Shown here piece by piece: positions 28,581 to 40,173 of a stretch of 64,000 bases of DNA. A model generated the notes under the pieces. It was given only the letters and a program-made list of their open reading frames with translations. It did no database searches and was not told the origin of the DNA. The position numbers were made by a program, and so were the translations under genes. How positions within the stretch are numbered: position 1 is the stretch's first letter; each line of letters starts with the position of its first letter. Source of the DNA: Ideonella_A sp963843805 (GTDB taxonomy: Bacteria; Pseudomonadota; Gammaproteobacteria; Burkholderiales; Burkholderiaceae_C); the NCBI GenBank assembly GCA_963843805.1, contig CAWJLY010000009.1:248001-312000 (forward strand), read 5' to 3'.

Positions 28581-29146
28581 ATGAACAGACAAGCCACGCG
28601 GATACAACGCGTCATCCGCTGGTTGCGTGGTATTGCACTGCTGGGCGTCGCCGGTGTGCTGGTCGGCTGCGCCGGCCCCCGGCTGGCCGACCATCGCGGC
28701 CAGACGCCGGTCTTCGATTTCGAGCGTTATTTCAACGGTCGAGTGATTGCCCATGGCATGGTCAGCGAACGCGGCGGCAAGGTGCTGCGCCGCTTTGTGG
28801 TCGAGATGCGTGGCACCTGGCAGGGTGATACCGGCACCCTCGACGAGCAGTTCGTCTATGACGACGGCGAACGACAGCAATCGAGTCTGGACAGTTCGCA
28901 AGCGGGCCGACGGCAGCCTGAGCGGCACCGCACCCGATGTGGTCGGCGAAGCGAGCGGCCGTTCGGAAGGGTCCGGCATTCAACTGGCGCTACACGCTGC
29001 GGGTGCCGATTCGGGGTGAAACCTACGAGGTGCAGTTCGACGACTGGATGTTCCAGATCGACGAACGAACCGTGCTGAACCGTGCCTACATGAGCAAGTT
29101 CGGTGTTCGCATCGGCGAGGTGAGCTTGTCGTTCAGCAAGCCTTGA
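28581..29146 (+). CDS. DUF3833 lipoprotein (apparent frameshifts)
   Basis: About 187 residues with a lipoprotein signal (LLGVAGVLVGCAG), start ATG 28581 after AGGAGCAGGTC. Family motifs are FERYFNGRVIAHGMV, LDEQFVYDDGE, DVVGEASG, NWRYTLRVP and VQFDDWMFQIDERTVLNRAYMSK. Two breaks, near 28881 (extra T) and 28976 (extra G), separate three frames; removing them restores the DUF3833 sequence. The function of the family is unknown; it is probably anchored at the inner face of the outer membrane. Confidence 0.8.
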
Positions 29147-32100
29147 TCACGCCGGCGCCGCCTTGCGCCCGCGCAGGCGGCCACCGCCGCGCACCAGCAG
29201 CCGCCAGATGCTGCGGATGCCCAGCAACGTGAGCAGCGCTTCGAGCAACGTCAGAACGAACGCCAGCAGGCTGTTCATTCGCGCGTCACGGGCGTGGAAC
29301 TTGGCCACCGCGCGGTCGCGCGAGGTCTCGATGCTGTCGTAGAAGCTCGGGATCACCAGCAGCGTCAAGCAGCGTGCTGGTGATCACGCCGCCGATGATC
29401 GCCACCGCCATCGGCCGGTAGAACTCGCCGCCTTCGCCGACGCCGATGGCCACCGGCAACATGCCGGCGACCAGCGCGAAGGTCGTCATCAGGATCGGCC
29501 GCAGGCGCTTGCGGCCGGCGGCCATCAGCGCCTCCTCGCGGTCCATGCCTTCGGCTTCGCGCACCCGCGCGGCGTCGAGCAGCAGGATCGCGTTCTTCGC
29601 CACCAGCCCCATCAGCATGATGACGCCGATCAGGCTCATCAGGTTCAGCGTGCCGCCGGTCAGCAGCAGCGCCAGCACCACGCCGATCAGCGACAGCGGC
29701 AGCGACAGCATCACCGCCAGCGGCGCGGTGAACGAGCCGAACTGCATCACCAGGATCAGGTACATCAGGCCGATGCCCGAGACCAGCGCGATCGCCATGT
29801 TGCGTGAACACCTCCTGCTGGTCCCGCGATGCGCCGGCCAGCTCGCAGGCCGTAGCCCGGCGGGTAGTCCATCGCCCGGGCCAGTCTTCATCGCGTCGGC
29901 GGTCACTTCGCCCGGCGAGCGGCCCTGCGCGTTGGCCGCCACGCGAGATCGTGCGCTTGCCGTCGGAATGCTGGATCTGCGACGGGCCCCGGCCCATCGT
30001 GATGGTCGCGATCTGCTCCAGCGGCACCATGCTGGTTGCTGCCGCCGACGGCGATCGGCAGGCGCTCGATGTTGCCGGCGTCGACGCGGTCGTCCGGGTG
30101 CAGGCGCACCGCCACGTCGCGCGTCTCGCCGGTCGGGTCGACCCAGTCGCCGACCTCGACGCCGGCAAACGCCACGCGCAGCGCCTGCGCCGCGTCGCTG
30201 GCCGAGATGCCCAGCGAATTGGCCAGGCCGCGGTCGAGTTCGATCTTCAGCTCGTTCTGCGGATCCTGCTCCGACAGGCCGACGTCGACCGCGCCCGGCA
30301 CCTGGCGCAGCTGGTCCATGAAGCGTTGGTGATCGCCAGCAGCTGGCGCGAGTCGGGGCCGGTGAAGCGGATCTGCACCGGCTTCTGCGCGCCGTTGTTC
30401 AGGTCCTCGAGCACCACGTATTCGGCGCCGACCAGCCGCGCGGTCAGCGCGCGCAAGTCGGCCGGCGATCTCGATCGCCGAGCGCTTGCGCTTGCGTTGC
30501 TCTTGCCGATGTCGACATAGATGCGGCCGCCGCCCGGAGTTGACGCTGCTGTTGGTGGCCATCGTCTCGGGCAGCGTGCGCGCCAGCTGCGGCCGCCGCT
30601 TCGACCTTCAGGCGCGCGTACTCGAGGCTGCTGCTCGGCGGCGTGCGGACCTCGATCGCCAGCGTGCCGGCGTCGCGACGCCGGCAGGAAGCTCGAGCCG
30701 CCGAACGTCGCCTGCAGCGCCAGCGCGCCGACCAGGCTGGCGAGCGCGAACAGCGCCATCCAGCGCCGGTGGTGCAGCGCCCAGGCGATCACGCGGCCGT
30801 AGCGGTCGGCCTGGTGGTCGAACCAGTCGTTGAAGCGGCCGAGCACGCGGCTGATGCCGCGCTTTCGGCGCAGCATGGTGGCCCGGCGGGTCGCCCCAGA
30901 TAGGCCGACAGCATCGGGTCGAGCGTGAAGCTGATGAACAGGCTGACCAGCACCGACGCCACGCACGGTGACGCCGAACGGCCGGAACCATTCGCCCGAG
31001 ACGCCCGGCATGAAGGCCACCGGGATGAACACCGCGACGATCGAGAAGGTCGTCGCGGCCACCGCCAGGCCGATCTCGGCGGTGCCGTTGAGCGCCGCGG
31101 TGCGGCGGTCCTCGCCGCATCTCCATGTGGCGCACGATGTTCTCGCGCACCACGATCGCGTCGTCGATCAGCACGCCGATCGCCAGCGACAGGCCGAGCA
31201 GGCTCATGAAATTGAGCGTGAAGCCGGCCAGCCAGACCGCGATGAAGGCGGCGATCACCGAGGTCGGCAGCGACAGCGCGGTGATCAGCGTCGAGCGCCA
31301 CGAGTTGAGGAAGACGTAGACGACGAAGATCGTCAGGCCGGCGCCGAAGACCAGCGCGTGGATCACGTTGTCGAGGCTGTTCTGCGCCTCCTCGCCGCCG
31401 TCGCGGGTGATTTCGAGCCTGGTGCCGGCCGGCAGCGTCGGCGCCGATTTCGGCGACCAGCTTGCGCGACCTCGTCGGCCACGCTGACGGTGCTGGCCTC
31501 GCGCGTGCGGGTGATCGACAGGCCGACGTTCGGCTGGCCGCTGCGCATCGACACGCTGACCGGTTCGGCGAAGCCGTCCTGCACCTCGGCGACCTGCGCC
31601 AGGCGCACCATCTCGTTGCCGCGCCGCTTGACGACGATCTGGCCGAACTCGGCCGGCGACTCGATGCGGCCGACCAGCCGGATGCTCTGGTCTTCGAGCT
31701 CGCCGCGCACCTTGCCGACCGGCGCGGTGGTGTTCTGCGCGCGCAGCGCGGCCACCACCTCGGTCACCGAGACCTCGTACTCGCGCAGCTTCTGCGAGCG
31801 CAGCAGCACCGACAGCTCGCGCTTGCAGCGCGCCGTTGACGTTGACCGTCGGCGACGCCGTCGATGCCGCGGAAGCGGTCGGCCAGCTGGTCTTCGGCCA
31901 GCCGCGAGATCGCGGCATGCGACTAGCGTAGTCGACGACAGCGCAAGCTGCATGATCGGCTGCGCCGCCGGATCGAGCCGCTGCAGGATCGGCTCGCGGA
32001 TCTCGATCGGCAGCTTGTAGCGCACCGACGCGATGGCGTTGCGCACCTCGTCGGCGGCATCGACCATGTTCTTGTCGAAATTGAAGAACAGCACGCAGCG

Positions 32101-32371
32101 AGGCATTGCCTTCGCTGGCGGTCGAGCGCAAGCTGGTCGACACCGGAGATGCCCTGCAGCGCCTTTTCGATCCGGTTGACGACTTCGCGCTCGACCGTCT
32201 CGGGCGAGGCGCCGGGGTAGGGGATGTTGACGGTCAGCACCGGCTGCTCGACGTCGGGGATCTGGTTGACGCGCAGCTTCGACAAGCGCGAGCAGCCCAG
32301 CGCCATCAGCGCCGATGATGATGACGATCATCGGCGACCGGCCGCTTGACGCTGAAATTGGAGAGGAACAT
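29147..32371 (-). CDS. RND-family efflux permease (many apparent frameshifts)
   Basis: The proton-driven inner-membrane pump of a tripartite efflux system, about 1070 codons, as expected for the hydrophobe/amphiphile RND group. It starts MFLSNFSVKRPV at 32371. Conserved pieces in varying frames include IPDVEQPVLTVNIPYPGASPE, FNFDKNMVDAADEVRNAI, LSLPTSVIAAFIAVWLAGFTLNFMS, LIDDAIVVRENIVRH and, near the end, LMSLIGVIMLMGLVAKNAILLLD with the membrane Asp/Lys region. There are more than a dozen breaks, the densest in the window. Either it is a true pseudogene or the consensus is poor here; the conserved flanks favour the latter. Confidence 0.83.
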
Positions 32372-32394
32372 CGCTGGCTGCCTCGCCGATCGAG

Positions 32395-33555
32395 CTATCG
32401 CCGTCGACGGCCGCGCTCGACGCCGGCGGCGCTCGCCGCTTGGCGCAGCGAACTCGACCGCCTGGCCGTCGACCAGCGAACTGCCGGGGTGGGCCAGGAT
32501 GCGATCGCCCGCACGCAGGCCGCTGCAGCACCGGAAACGAGCCGCTGCGCGGATCGCGCTCGCCGAGCTTGACCGCCACCTTGCTGCAGCTTGCCGCTCG
32601 CCGACGCGCCAGACCGAAGCAGCTCTCGCCGACGCGCTGACCAGCGCATCGCCCGGCACCGTCGGCACTTCGGCGCCGCTGCCGGCGATCCGGCCTTCGG
32701 CGAACAGGCCGGCCACCCGCGGCGCGCGGCCGCGCGTCGTCGAAGCCGACGATCACCGCGACCTGGCGCGTCGTCGCATTGACCGCTGGCATCGATGCGC
32801 TTCACGGTGCCGTTGAAACTCGCCGTCGCCGAAGCCGTTGATGTGAAAGCTGACCGACTGGCCGATCTTCAGCTCGTCGAGCCGATCGGCCGAGACCAGA
32901 CCCTCGAAACGCATGCTGCGCGGGGTCGATCACCTTGACCAGTTCCTTGCCGATCTGCGCGGTGTCGCCGACCGACGCCTTGCGCTCGCTGACCAGCCGT
33001 CGAACGGCGCGCTGCACCTGCGTGCTGCTGCAGTTGCTGGCGCGCCGCCACCGCGCGCGATCGCGCGGCGACCAGCGTCGCTGCTGGCGTTGTTGCGGCG
33101 ATCTGCGGCGTCGTCGAGCGCCTGCGGCGGTGGCCATGCCCTGCTGCTGCAAGCGTCTTCAGCCGCTCCAGCTGGCGCTCGGCCTGCTCGAGCGATCTGC
33201 GCGGCGGCGCGCGCGGCGGCCTCGGCCGACTGCAGGCTTTCGCGCAACGAGGTTTCGTCCAGCCGCATCAGCAGCTCGCCAGCGCGAACCGGCTCGCCGT
33301 TTTCCTTCAGCACCTGCGTCACCACCGACGGCCACTTCGGCGCGCAGGTCGGCGCGGCGCGCCGGCTGGATCGAGCCGGTGATCACCGGGCCGTTGGCGA
33401 GCTGACTGGCTGCGAACGGTGAGCAGGTCTTCCGGAGCGAGCAGCAGCGTGACCGGCTCGCCGCTGGCAGACGTGCCGGCGGTGGAGGGCTTGTCGGCCT
33501 TGCCGCAGGCGGTCAGCGCAGCGGTCAGGGCCAGGGCGGTCAGCAAGTGGCGCAT
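32395..33555 (-). CDS. RND efflux periplasmic adaptor (membrane fusion) lipoprotein (many apparent frameshifts)
   Basis: It starts MRHLLTALALTAALTACGKAD at 33555, a lipoprotein signal. The lipoyl/hairpin parts are visible in different frames: VTQVLKENGEPVRAGELLMRLD (about 33320), the coiled-coil region SLRESLQSAEAAARAAAQ, and a C-terminal RILAHPGSSLVDGQAVEF (about 32490). The end is uncertain; I chose the TAG at 32395. It is directly upstream of the permease in the same direction, so the two form one operon. No outer-membrane channel gene is present. Confidence 0.78.
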
Positions 33556-33673
33556 TGCAGAAAAGACCTGCGCGAGCCTCGGTCCAGAGTTCGGGGAGAC
33601 GAGCGTACCGCTTGTTTGCCGTCTTCACGGCGGATGACGACACGAGCGGTTTCCCGGCCGTGCCGTCAGTCGA

Positions 33674-34126
33674 TCACTTCGGCATGATGACGCTGTCGAT
33701 GACGTGGATCACGCCATTGTCGGCAACGATGTCGGTCTTGCTCACTTTGGCATTGTCGACCATCACGCCATTGGCGGTGGCCACCGTGATTTCACCACCC
33801 TGGACTGTCTTGACCATGCCGGCCTTGACGTCCTTGGCCATCACCTTGCCGGGCACCACGTGGTAGGTCAGCACGGCGGTCAGCTTGGCCTTGTCGGCCA
33901 GCAACGCATCGAGATCGGCCTTTGGAATCTTGGCAAATGCGGCATCAGTGGGCGCGAAGACGGTGAAGGGTCCCTTGCCCTTGAGTGTCTCGACCAGGCC
34001 GGCTGCCTGCAGAGCGGTTGCCAGCGTCTTGAAATTGCCGGCTGCGACCGCGGTGTCGACGATGTCCTTGGCTTGGGCGCCGATGGCCGCAACGGTCAGC
34101 GCGGCAGCTACCAGGTATTTTTTCAT
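33674..34126 (-). CDS. Fasciclin (FAS1) domain exported protein
   Basis: The 150-residue protein has a signal peptide (MKKYLVAAALTVAAIGAQA) and one FAS1 domain with both conserved regions: GPFTVFAPTDAAFAKIP and LTYHVVPGKVMA, then GVIHVIDSVIMPK. Such secreted proteins mediate adhesion or matrix contacts. The frame is intact. It has its own promoter region with a palindromic operator. Confidence 0.93.
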   Translation of the reverse strand: MKKYLVAAALTVAAIGAQAKDIVDTAVAAGNFKTLATALQAAGLVETLKGKGPFTVFAPTDAAFAKIPKADLDALLADKAKLTAVLTYHVVPGKVMAKDVKAGMVKTVQGGEITVATANGVMVDNAKVSKTDIVADNGVIHVIDSVIMPK

Positions 34127-34261
34127 TGCATTACTCCGAAAGTTTGCCGTTCAAGGCAGGTTGGATCGAATTGCCGCCGGCGACTGACGGAGCAGCGCAG
34201 CGGCACGACAGAACGTGGAACCCTCGTCAAGAAGGCGCCAATACTCTGGTGAATGCAATTT

Positions 34262-34275
34262 ATACCAGACGGTAT
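34262..34275. promoter_or_regulatory. Candidate TetR-type operator upstream of the fasciclin gene
   Basis: ATACCAGACGGTAT is a near-perfect palindrome (ATACC-4-GGTAT) flanked by TATA/TATA-like bases, and a further half-site GGTTGGTAT lies 16 bases away. It is about 135 bases upstream of the fasciclin ATG and overlaps sequence that could serve as a -10 element on the minus strand. No TetR gene is adjacent. Confidence 0.45.
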
Positions 34276-34332
34276 AGAAAAAGTACTGGTTGGTATTTGT
34301 CCTTCAATTCTGCCTGGTCAATCGGCGCCTCC

Positions 34333-35627
<1,295 letters not shown>

Positions 35628-35836
35628 GGTGTTTCTCCGGGGGTGGTGGAGCTGGGCGTGACAGTCTACGGGGTTGTTGCGGTCACGTCGCCTGTCCGCA
35701 ACTTGTCTCGCGAGCGCGCTGGATTTCTGTCCCACGAGGGTAAACAGCCGATTGCATGGAAAACTTCGCCGTTCATAGAATCATTCAAGCGGTGCCATTC
35801 CGGCGCTGCCGTTTGAACGCCGACAAGAGGACTCCG

Positions 35837-36907
35837 ATGCGCGCAATTTTCAAACAGCTCTCTGGCGCCTGGTGGCTGGTCTTGGCGCTGATCGCGGCGC
35901 TGCCAGCTCAGGCCGCCAATTATCCGGAGCCGAAACAGGCGACCTGGATTGCGCGGGACTTTCGCTTCCACACCGGCGAGGTGTTACCTGAAGTCAAGCT
36001 GCACTACTACACCGTCGGCGAGCCCACCGGCGAACCGGTGCTGGTACTGCATGGCACGGCCGGGTCGGGCGCCAGCATGCTGAACAAGGGTTTTGCGGAG
36101 GAGTTGTTCGGCCCTGGGCAGCCGCTGGATGCCGCCCGCTATTTCATCATCCTGCCCGATGCACTGGGCACCGGCAAGTCGACCCGTCCATCCGACGGCT
36201 TGCGGGCGAAATTTCCACGCTACAACTATGACGACATGGTGGCCGCGCAGCATCTCCTGGTCACCCAGGGGCTGGGTGTGAAACGCTTGCGGCTGGTCAT
36301 TGGCAACTCGATGGGAGGCATGCAGGCCTGGATGTGGGCGGGGCGTTATCCGCAGATGATGGACGTGGTGGTGCCAATGGCCTGCCTGCCCGGCGCGATG
36401 TCCGCGCGCAACTGGATGATGCGCAGCATGCTGACGCGGGCGATCCGCAACGATCCGGATTGGAATGGCGGCAACTACGCCACGCAGCCGCGCAACATGC
36501 AGACGCACCTGACCTACTTTTCACTCGCCACCTCGGGCGGCAATCAGGCGCTGTTCAAGCAGGCGCCGACCTCGGCGGCGGCCGATATCTTGATCGACCA
36601 GCGGCTGGCGGCGCCGTTCAGCGGTGATGCCAACGATGTCCTGTTTCAATGGGAATCGTCGGCTGATTTCGATGTCGGGCCGAGCCTCGAGAAGATCGAG
36701 GCTGTTGTGCTGGCCATCAATGCGGCCGACGACGAGCGCAATCCACCTGAGCTCGGTGTGCTCGAACGCGAAATCAAGCGGGTCAGACGAGGCAGCATCC
36801 TGATGATCCCCGGCAGCCCGGAGACCAGCGGCCATGGCACGACCGGCTCGGCCAAGTTCTATCGCAAGGCAATCGAAGACCTGATGCGCGACACGCCGCG
36901 GCGTTGA
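35837..36907 (+). CDS. Exported MetX-like alpha/beta hydrolase
   Basis: The 356-residue protein resembles homoserine O-acetyltransferase-like hydrolases: VLVLHGTAGSG, the nucleophile elbow GNSMGGMQAW (Ser158), Asp in NAADDERNPPE and His in ETSGHGT. Unlike MetX, it has a cleavable signal peptide (residues 1-26, ending PAQA), so it acts in the periplasm and is unlikely to make O-acetylhomoserine. It is divergent from metY. The acetyl-transfer or ester substrate is unknown. Confidence 0.85.
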   Translation: MRAIFKQLSGAWWLVLALIAALPAQAANYPEPKQATWIARDFRFHTGEVLPEVKLHYYTVGEPTGEPVLVLHGTAGSGASMLNKGFAEELFGPGQPLDAARYFIILPDALGTGKSTRPSDGLRAKFPRYNYDDMVAAQHLLVTQGLGVKRLRLVIGNSMGGMQAWMWAGRYPQMMDVVVPMACLPGAMSARNWMMRSMLTRAIRNDPDWNGGNYATQPRNMQTHLTYFSLATSGGNQALFKQAPTSAAADILIDQRLAAPFSGDANDVLFQWESSADFDVGPSLEKIEAVVLAINAADDERNPPELGVLEREIKRVRRGSILMIPGSPETSGHGTTGSAKFYRKAIEDLMRDTPRR

Positions 36908-36926
36908 AGGAGCAGCCGGCGCGGCG

Positions 36927-37637
36927 ATGAAAACGATCGGCTTGCTGGGCGGCATGAGCTGGGAATCGACGCTGCCGTATTACCGCATCGTCAACGAGGT
37001 GGTGAAGCAGCAGCTCGGCGGCCTTCACTCGGCCAAGGTGGTGCTGGTCAGCGTCGATTTTCATCAGATCGAAGTGTTGCAACGCACCGGTGACTGGCCG
37101 GCGGCCGGCCGGTTGCTCGCCGAGGCCGCGACCCGCCTCGAAGCGGCCGGTGCCGATTTCATTGTCCTGTGCACGAATACCATGCACCGAGTCGCCGACG
37201 CCATCGAAGCGGCAGTGAGCATTCCCCTGCTGCATATCGCCGACCCGACGGCGCAGGCAATCGAACGGGCGGGCTTGTCGACGGTTGGTCTGCTGGGCAC
37301 CCGGTTCACGATGGAGCACGCCTTCTACAAGGATCGGCTGATCGATCGACACGGTCTGCGGGTTTTGATTCCGGCGGCCGCTGATCGCGAAACAGTTCAC
37401 GAGGTGATCTACCAGGAACTCTGCCTGGGTTGTGTCACCGAGCCGTCGCGCGAGGCCTATCGACGCATCATGGCGACGCTGGTGGCCGAAGGCGCACAGG
37501 CCATCATTCTCGGCTGTACCGAAATTTCCCTGCTGGTCGGTGCCGAAGACGCCAGGGTGCCGCTGTTCGATACCACCCGACTGCATGCGCGAGCCGCTGC
37601 CGAAAAGGCCCTGGAGTGTGATTTGAAGGCGCTTTGA
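36927..37637 (+). CDS. Aspartate/glutamate racemase-family protein
   Basis: The 236-residue protein begins MKTIGLLGGMSWEST and has the two catalytic cysteines of cofactor-independent racemases: Cys82 in LCTNTMH and Cys197 in GCTEI. It is of the YgeA/RacX broad-specificity type. It begins 20 bases after the hydrolase gene and is probably co-transcribed with it. Confidence 0.92.
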   Translation: MKTIGLLGGMSWESTLPYYRIVNEVVKQQLGGLHSAKVVLVSVDFHQIEVLQRTGDWPAAGRLLAEAATRLEAAGADFIVLCTNTMHRVADAIEAAVSIPLLHIADPTAQAIERAGLSTVGLLGTRFTMEHAFYKDRLIDRHGLRVLIPAAADRETVHEVIYQELCLGCVTEPSREAYRRIMATLVAEGAQAIILGCTEISLLVGAEDARVPLFDTTRLHARAAAEKALECDLKAL

Positions 37638-37731
37638 ACGGGGCACCGCAACATCAACAAGATGTGCCATGAATGCTTTGTCGCCATGACCGCCCGCTGC
37701 CGGCATGCCGGCGATGACTTGTGAAGGCGCG

Positions 37732-38577
37732 ATGACTGCCGGCGCATGGTGGCGACGACGACTCGCATTTCTGGCGGCCTGTTCGACCCTGTTGCTGCTG
37801 GCCGCCGGCTGCGCCGGCTTGCCGCCCCCGCCACCGCGGATTCCGGTTGCGCCGAGCAAGGTGCCGCCGCAGCGCATCGAGCGGCTGATCGGCTTGCTCG
37901 AGCGTGAATGGCGTCGCTGGGGGAGCGTGGTCGTCGTCGTGCCAGCCGGGATCGGGTTCTGTGTGCCGAACGGCGACGGTTATTGCGATCGCATCGACGA
38001 CGGCTGCGGACAGGAAAAATCTGCCGGGTTGTGCCCGCTGGTCGACGGCTACTGGGCCGCCATCACCTACCGCGACATCCACCACAGTTGCCGGCGCACC
38101 GATGTCTGCGCGATCCGGTGGCCCGAGGGCGAGCCACCACCTGAACACACGCCGCCCTGGTCGGCAGCGTTTGTCAGCGCCATGATGAAGCGTGCCGGTT
38201 TTTCGACCCGGGAGTTTCGACCGGCGCCGTCGCATGCCGATTACGTCGTGGCAGCGCGCGACGGTTTCATGTCGGCCTACGCCGTGGTTGCCACACCGGC
38301 CACCGCCGATCCCGGTGATCTGATCTGCTCGGTTCGAGGCCGCACCGACCTGACGCCTGCCGATATCGGATTGATCACCGATCGCCAACTGGCCACACCG
38401 ATGCACTGCGACATCGTTGTTCGGGTCGACCGCAACGCCCATTTTCTGGAGGCCATCGGCGGCAATGTGCAGCAGTCGGTCAGCAAAAGCGTCGTTGCGC
38501 TCGATGCCCACAACCGTGTGTCTTTTGATCTGAATCCGGATCGGCCCTGGCTGCTGGTGCTGCGGGCGCGGCGGTGA
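37732..38577 (+). CDS. DUF2272 lipoprotein
   Basis: The 281-residue protein (ATG 37732) has a lipoprotein signal (LLLLAAGCAG) followed by a proline-rich linker. The DUF2272 pattern is WSAAFVSAMMKRAGF, HADYVVAARDG, PGDLICSVRGR and HCDIVVRV, with Cys and His residues that suggest a papain/NlpC-like hydrolase fold. Six further Cys residues sit between about residues 75 and 135. It ends before a strong palindromic terminator. Confidence 0.82.
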   Translation: MTAGAWWRRRLAFLAACSTLLLLAAGCAGLPPPPPRIPVAPSKVPPQRIERLIGLLEREWRRWGSVVVVVPAGIGFCVPNGDGYCDRIDDGCGQEKSAGLCPLVDGYWAAITYRDIHHSCRRTDVCAIRWPEGEPPPEHTPPWSAAFVSAMMKRAGFSTREFRPAPSHADYVVAARDGFMSAYAVVATPATADPGDLICSVRGRTDLTPADIGLITDRQLATPMHCDIVVRVDRNAHFLEAIGGNVQQSVSKSVVALDAHNRVSFDLNPDRPWLLVLRARR

Positions 38578-38605
38578 GGGGCGCGACTCCGAGTCCGCAA
38601 AACCC

Positions 38606-38629
38606 GACGAGGACCCGCGGGTCCTCGTC
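38606..38629. terminator. Bidirectional palindromic terminator
   Basis: A perfect 24-base palindrome with half-site GACGAGGACCCG sits between the convergent ends of the DUF2272 and BMP genes. The hairpin is strong, with only short T-rich tails (TCTTC on the plus side). Confidence 0.7.
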
Positions 38630-38659
38630 TTCAATCGGGCAACCGGGCCGAGACAGCGA

Positions 38660-39844
38660 TCACTTCCCGCCTGGCACCTTGCCTTCGACACCCTTCACGT
38701 AGAACTTGACGCCGCCGAGAAACTTGTCGTCGGCGATTTCGCCTTCCTTCAGGACCGGCTTGCCGTCCTGACCCATCAGCGGGCCTTTCCAGATCTGGAA
38801 GCTGCCGTCCTTCAGGCCGGCCTTGACCTTCTCGACCTTCTCCTTCAGATCGGCCGGCACCTTGTCGTTGATCGAGACGATGTCGATCGCGCCTTCCTTG
38901 ACGCCCCACCACGCTCCGGTGCCGCCGGTCCAGGTGCCGTCGAGCGCGTCCTTGGTCGCCTTGACGTAGTACGGCCCCCAGTTGATGACGGCCGAAGCGA
39001 GGTGGGCATTCGGGTGCGTAGGCGGTCATGTCGCTGTCCCAGCCGAACGCGAATTTGCCGGCCTTGGCGGCGGTCTGCAGCACCGCGCTCGAATCGGTGT
39101 TCTGGAACAACACGTCGGCGCCGCCGTTCAGCAGCGACTGCGCAGCCTCGGTTTCCTTCGGCGGATTGAACCACTCGTTGACCCACACCACCTTGGTCTT
39201 GATCTTCGGGTTGACCGACTGCGCGCCGAGCGTGAAGCTGTTGATGTTGCGGATCACCTCGGGAATCGGGATCGATCCGACCACGCCGAGCGTAGTTGGT
39301 CTTGGTCATGCCGCCGGCAATCACGCCGGCCATGTAGGCACCTTCGTAGGTGCGGCTGTCGTAGGTGCGCATGTTCTCGGCCTGCTTGTAGCCGGTGGCA
39401 TGTTCGAACTTGACGTCCTTCGGCGCATCGGCCGCGGCCTTCAGCATCGGCTCCATGTAGCCGAAGGTGGTGCCGAAGATCAGCTTGTTGCCCTGGCTGA
39501 TCATGTCGCGGAAGACGCGCTCGGCGTCGGCCGCCTCGGGCACCTTCTCGACGAAGCTGGTCTGCACCTTGTCGCCGAATTCCTTCTCGACCGCCTTGCG
39601 GCCGTTGTCGTGCGCAAAGGTCCAGCCGCCGTCGCCGACCGGGCCGACATAGGCGAAGGCGATCTTCAACGGCTCGGCCTTGGGGGCCGCGGCCGGTTCC
39701 GAAGCCGCCATCGGTGCGGGCGTGCGGAGCAGCGGCAACCGGCGCCGGCTCCTCCTTCTTGCCGCAGCCGACCAGCATCGCGGCGGCCGCCAGCGAGGTC
39801 CAGGCAGCGGTCTTCAACAGGCTTCGTTTCGATATCTGGTTCAT
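38660..39844 (-). CDS. BMP-family purine/nucleoside-binding lipoprotein (apparent frameshifts)
   Basis: Substrate-binding protein of the BMP/PnrA family for nucleosides or purines. Signal MNQISKRSLLKTAAWTSLAAAAMLVGCGKK is a lipoprotein signal (Cys about 27). The mature part shows IAFAYVGPVGDGGWTFAHD, IFGTTFGYMEP, YKQAENMRTYDSRTYEGAYMAG, PIPEVIRNINSF and DVLFQNTDSSAVLQ. Breaks lie near 39727, 39295, 39010 and 38880. The encoded length is about 394 residues. It is the partner of the ABC genes at 40.2-43.8 kb, from which it is separated by a family A repeat. Confidence 0.87.
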
Positions 39845-40002
39845 GGGTTCTCCGTTAAGGACAGGGTCGACAGGTTGAACAAGGTGCCCAGACGACGAGC
39901 ATGCATTATCCAGCGGGCGCTGGTGGGGTGCGGATAGGTGCGGGCCATGAAAAGCGGTCTGTCACGTCCACGATCGGACGTTTCGCGCGCGATCCGTGCC
40001 AA
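39845..40002. other. Upstream region of the BMP gene
   Basis: Together with the adjacent repeat this makes about 330 gene-free bases. I see no clear promoter consensus in it. Confidence 0.3.
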
Positions 40003-40170
40003 TCAAGCGGACGCCGCGGATGGGGCTCTGCCGGTGCGCTGGCGGCGCCTGCGGGCCGCACCGGTCCTTGCGGACCGGTTGCTCGACAGGCGTTGCAGGT
40101 CCACCGGACCTGCAACATCCGGGCTCGCCCCCCTTGAGGGGGTGCGCCGCAGGCGCTACGGGGGTGGGCC
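40003..40170. repeat. Family A palindromic intergenic repeat, copy 4, with inserted hairpins
   Basis: The ends match copies 1-3 (AATCAAGCGG...GGCGGCGCC and CCCCCCTTGAGGGGGTGCGCC-gca-GGCGC), with the stem variant of copy 3. The centre (about 40053-40130) holds extra hairpins: ACCGGTCC-ttgc-GGACCGGT and TTGCAGGTCC-acc-GGACCTGCAA. It begins three bases after the stop of the second permease gene. Confidence 0.8.
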
Positions 40171-40173
40171 ACT

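Noticed and set aside
29147..33555. RND efflux genes as a genuinely decayed operon
   Set aside because: The break density is extreme, but conserved motifs persist along the whole length and similar breaks affect neighbouring unrelated genes. I cannot exclude decay.
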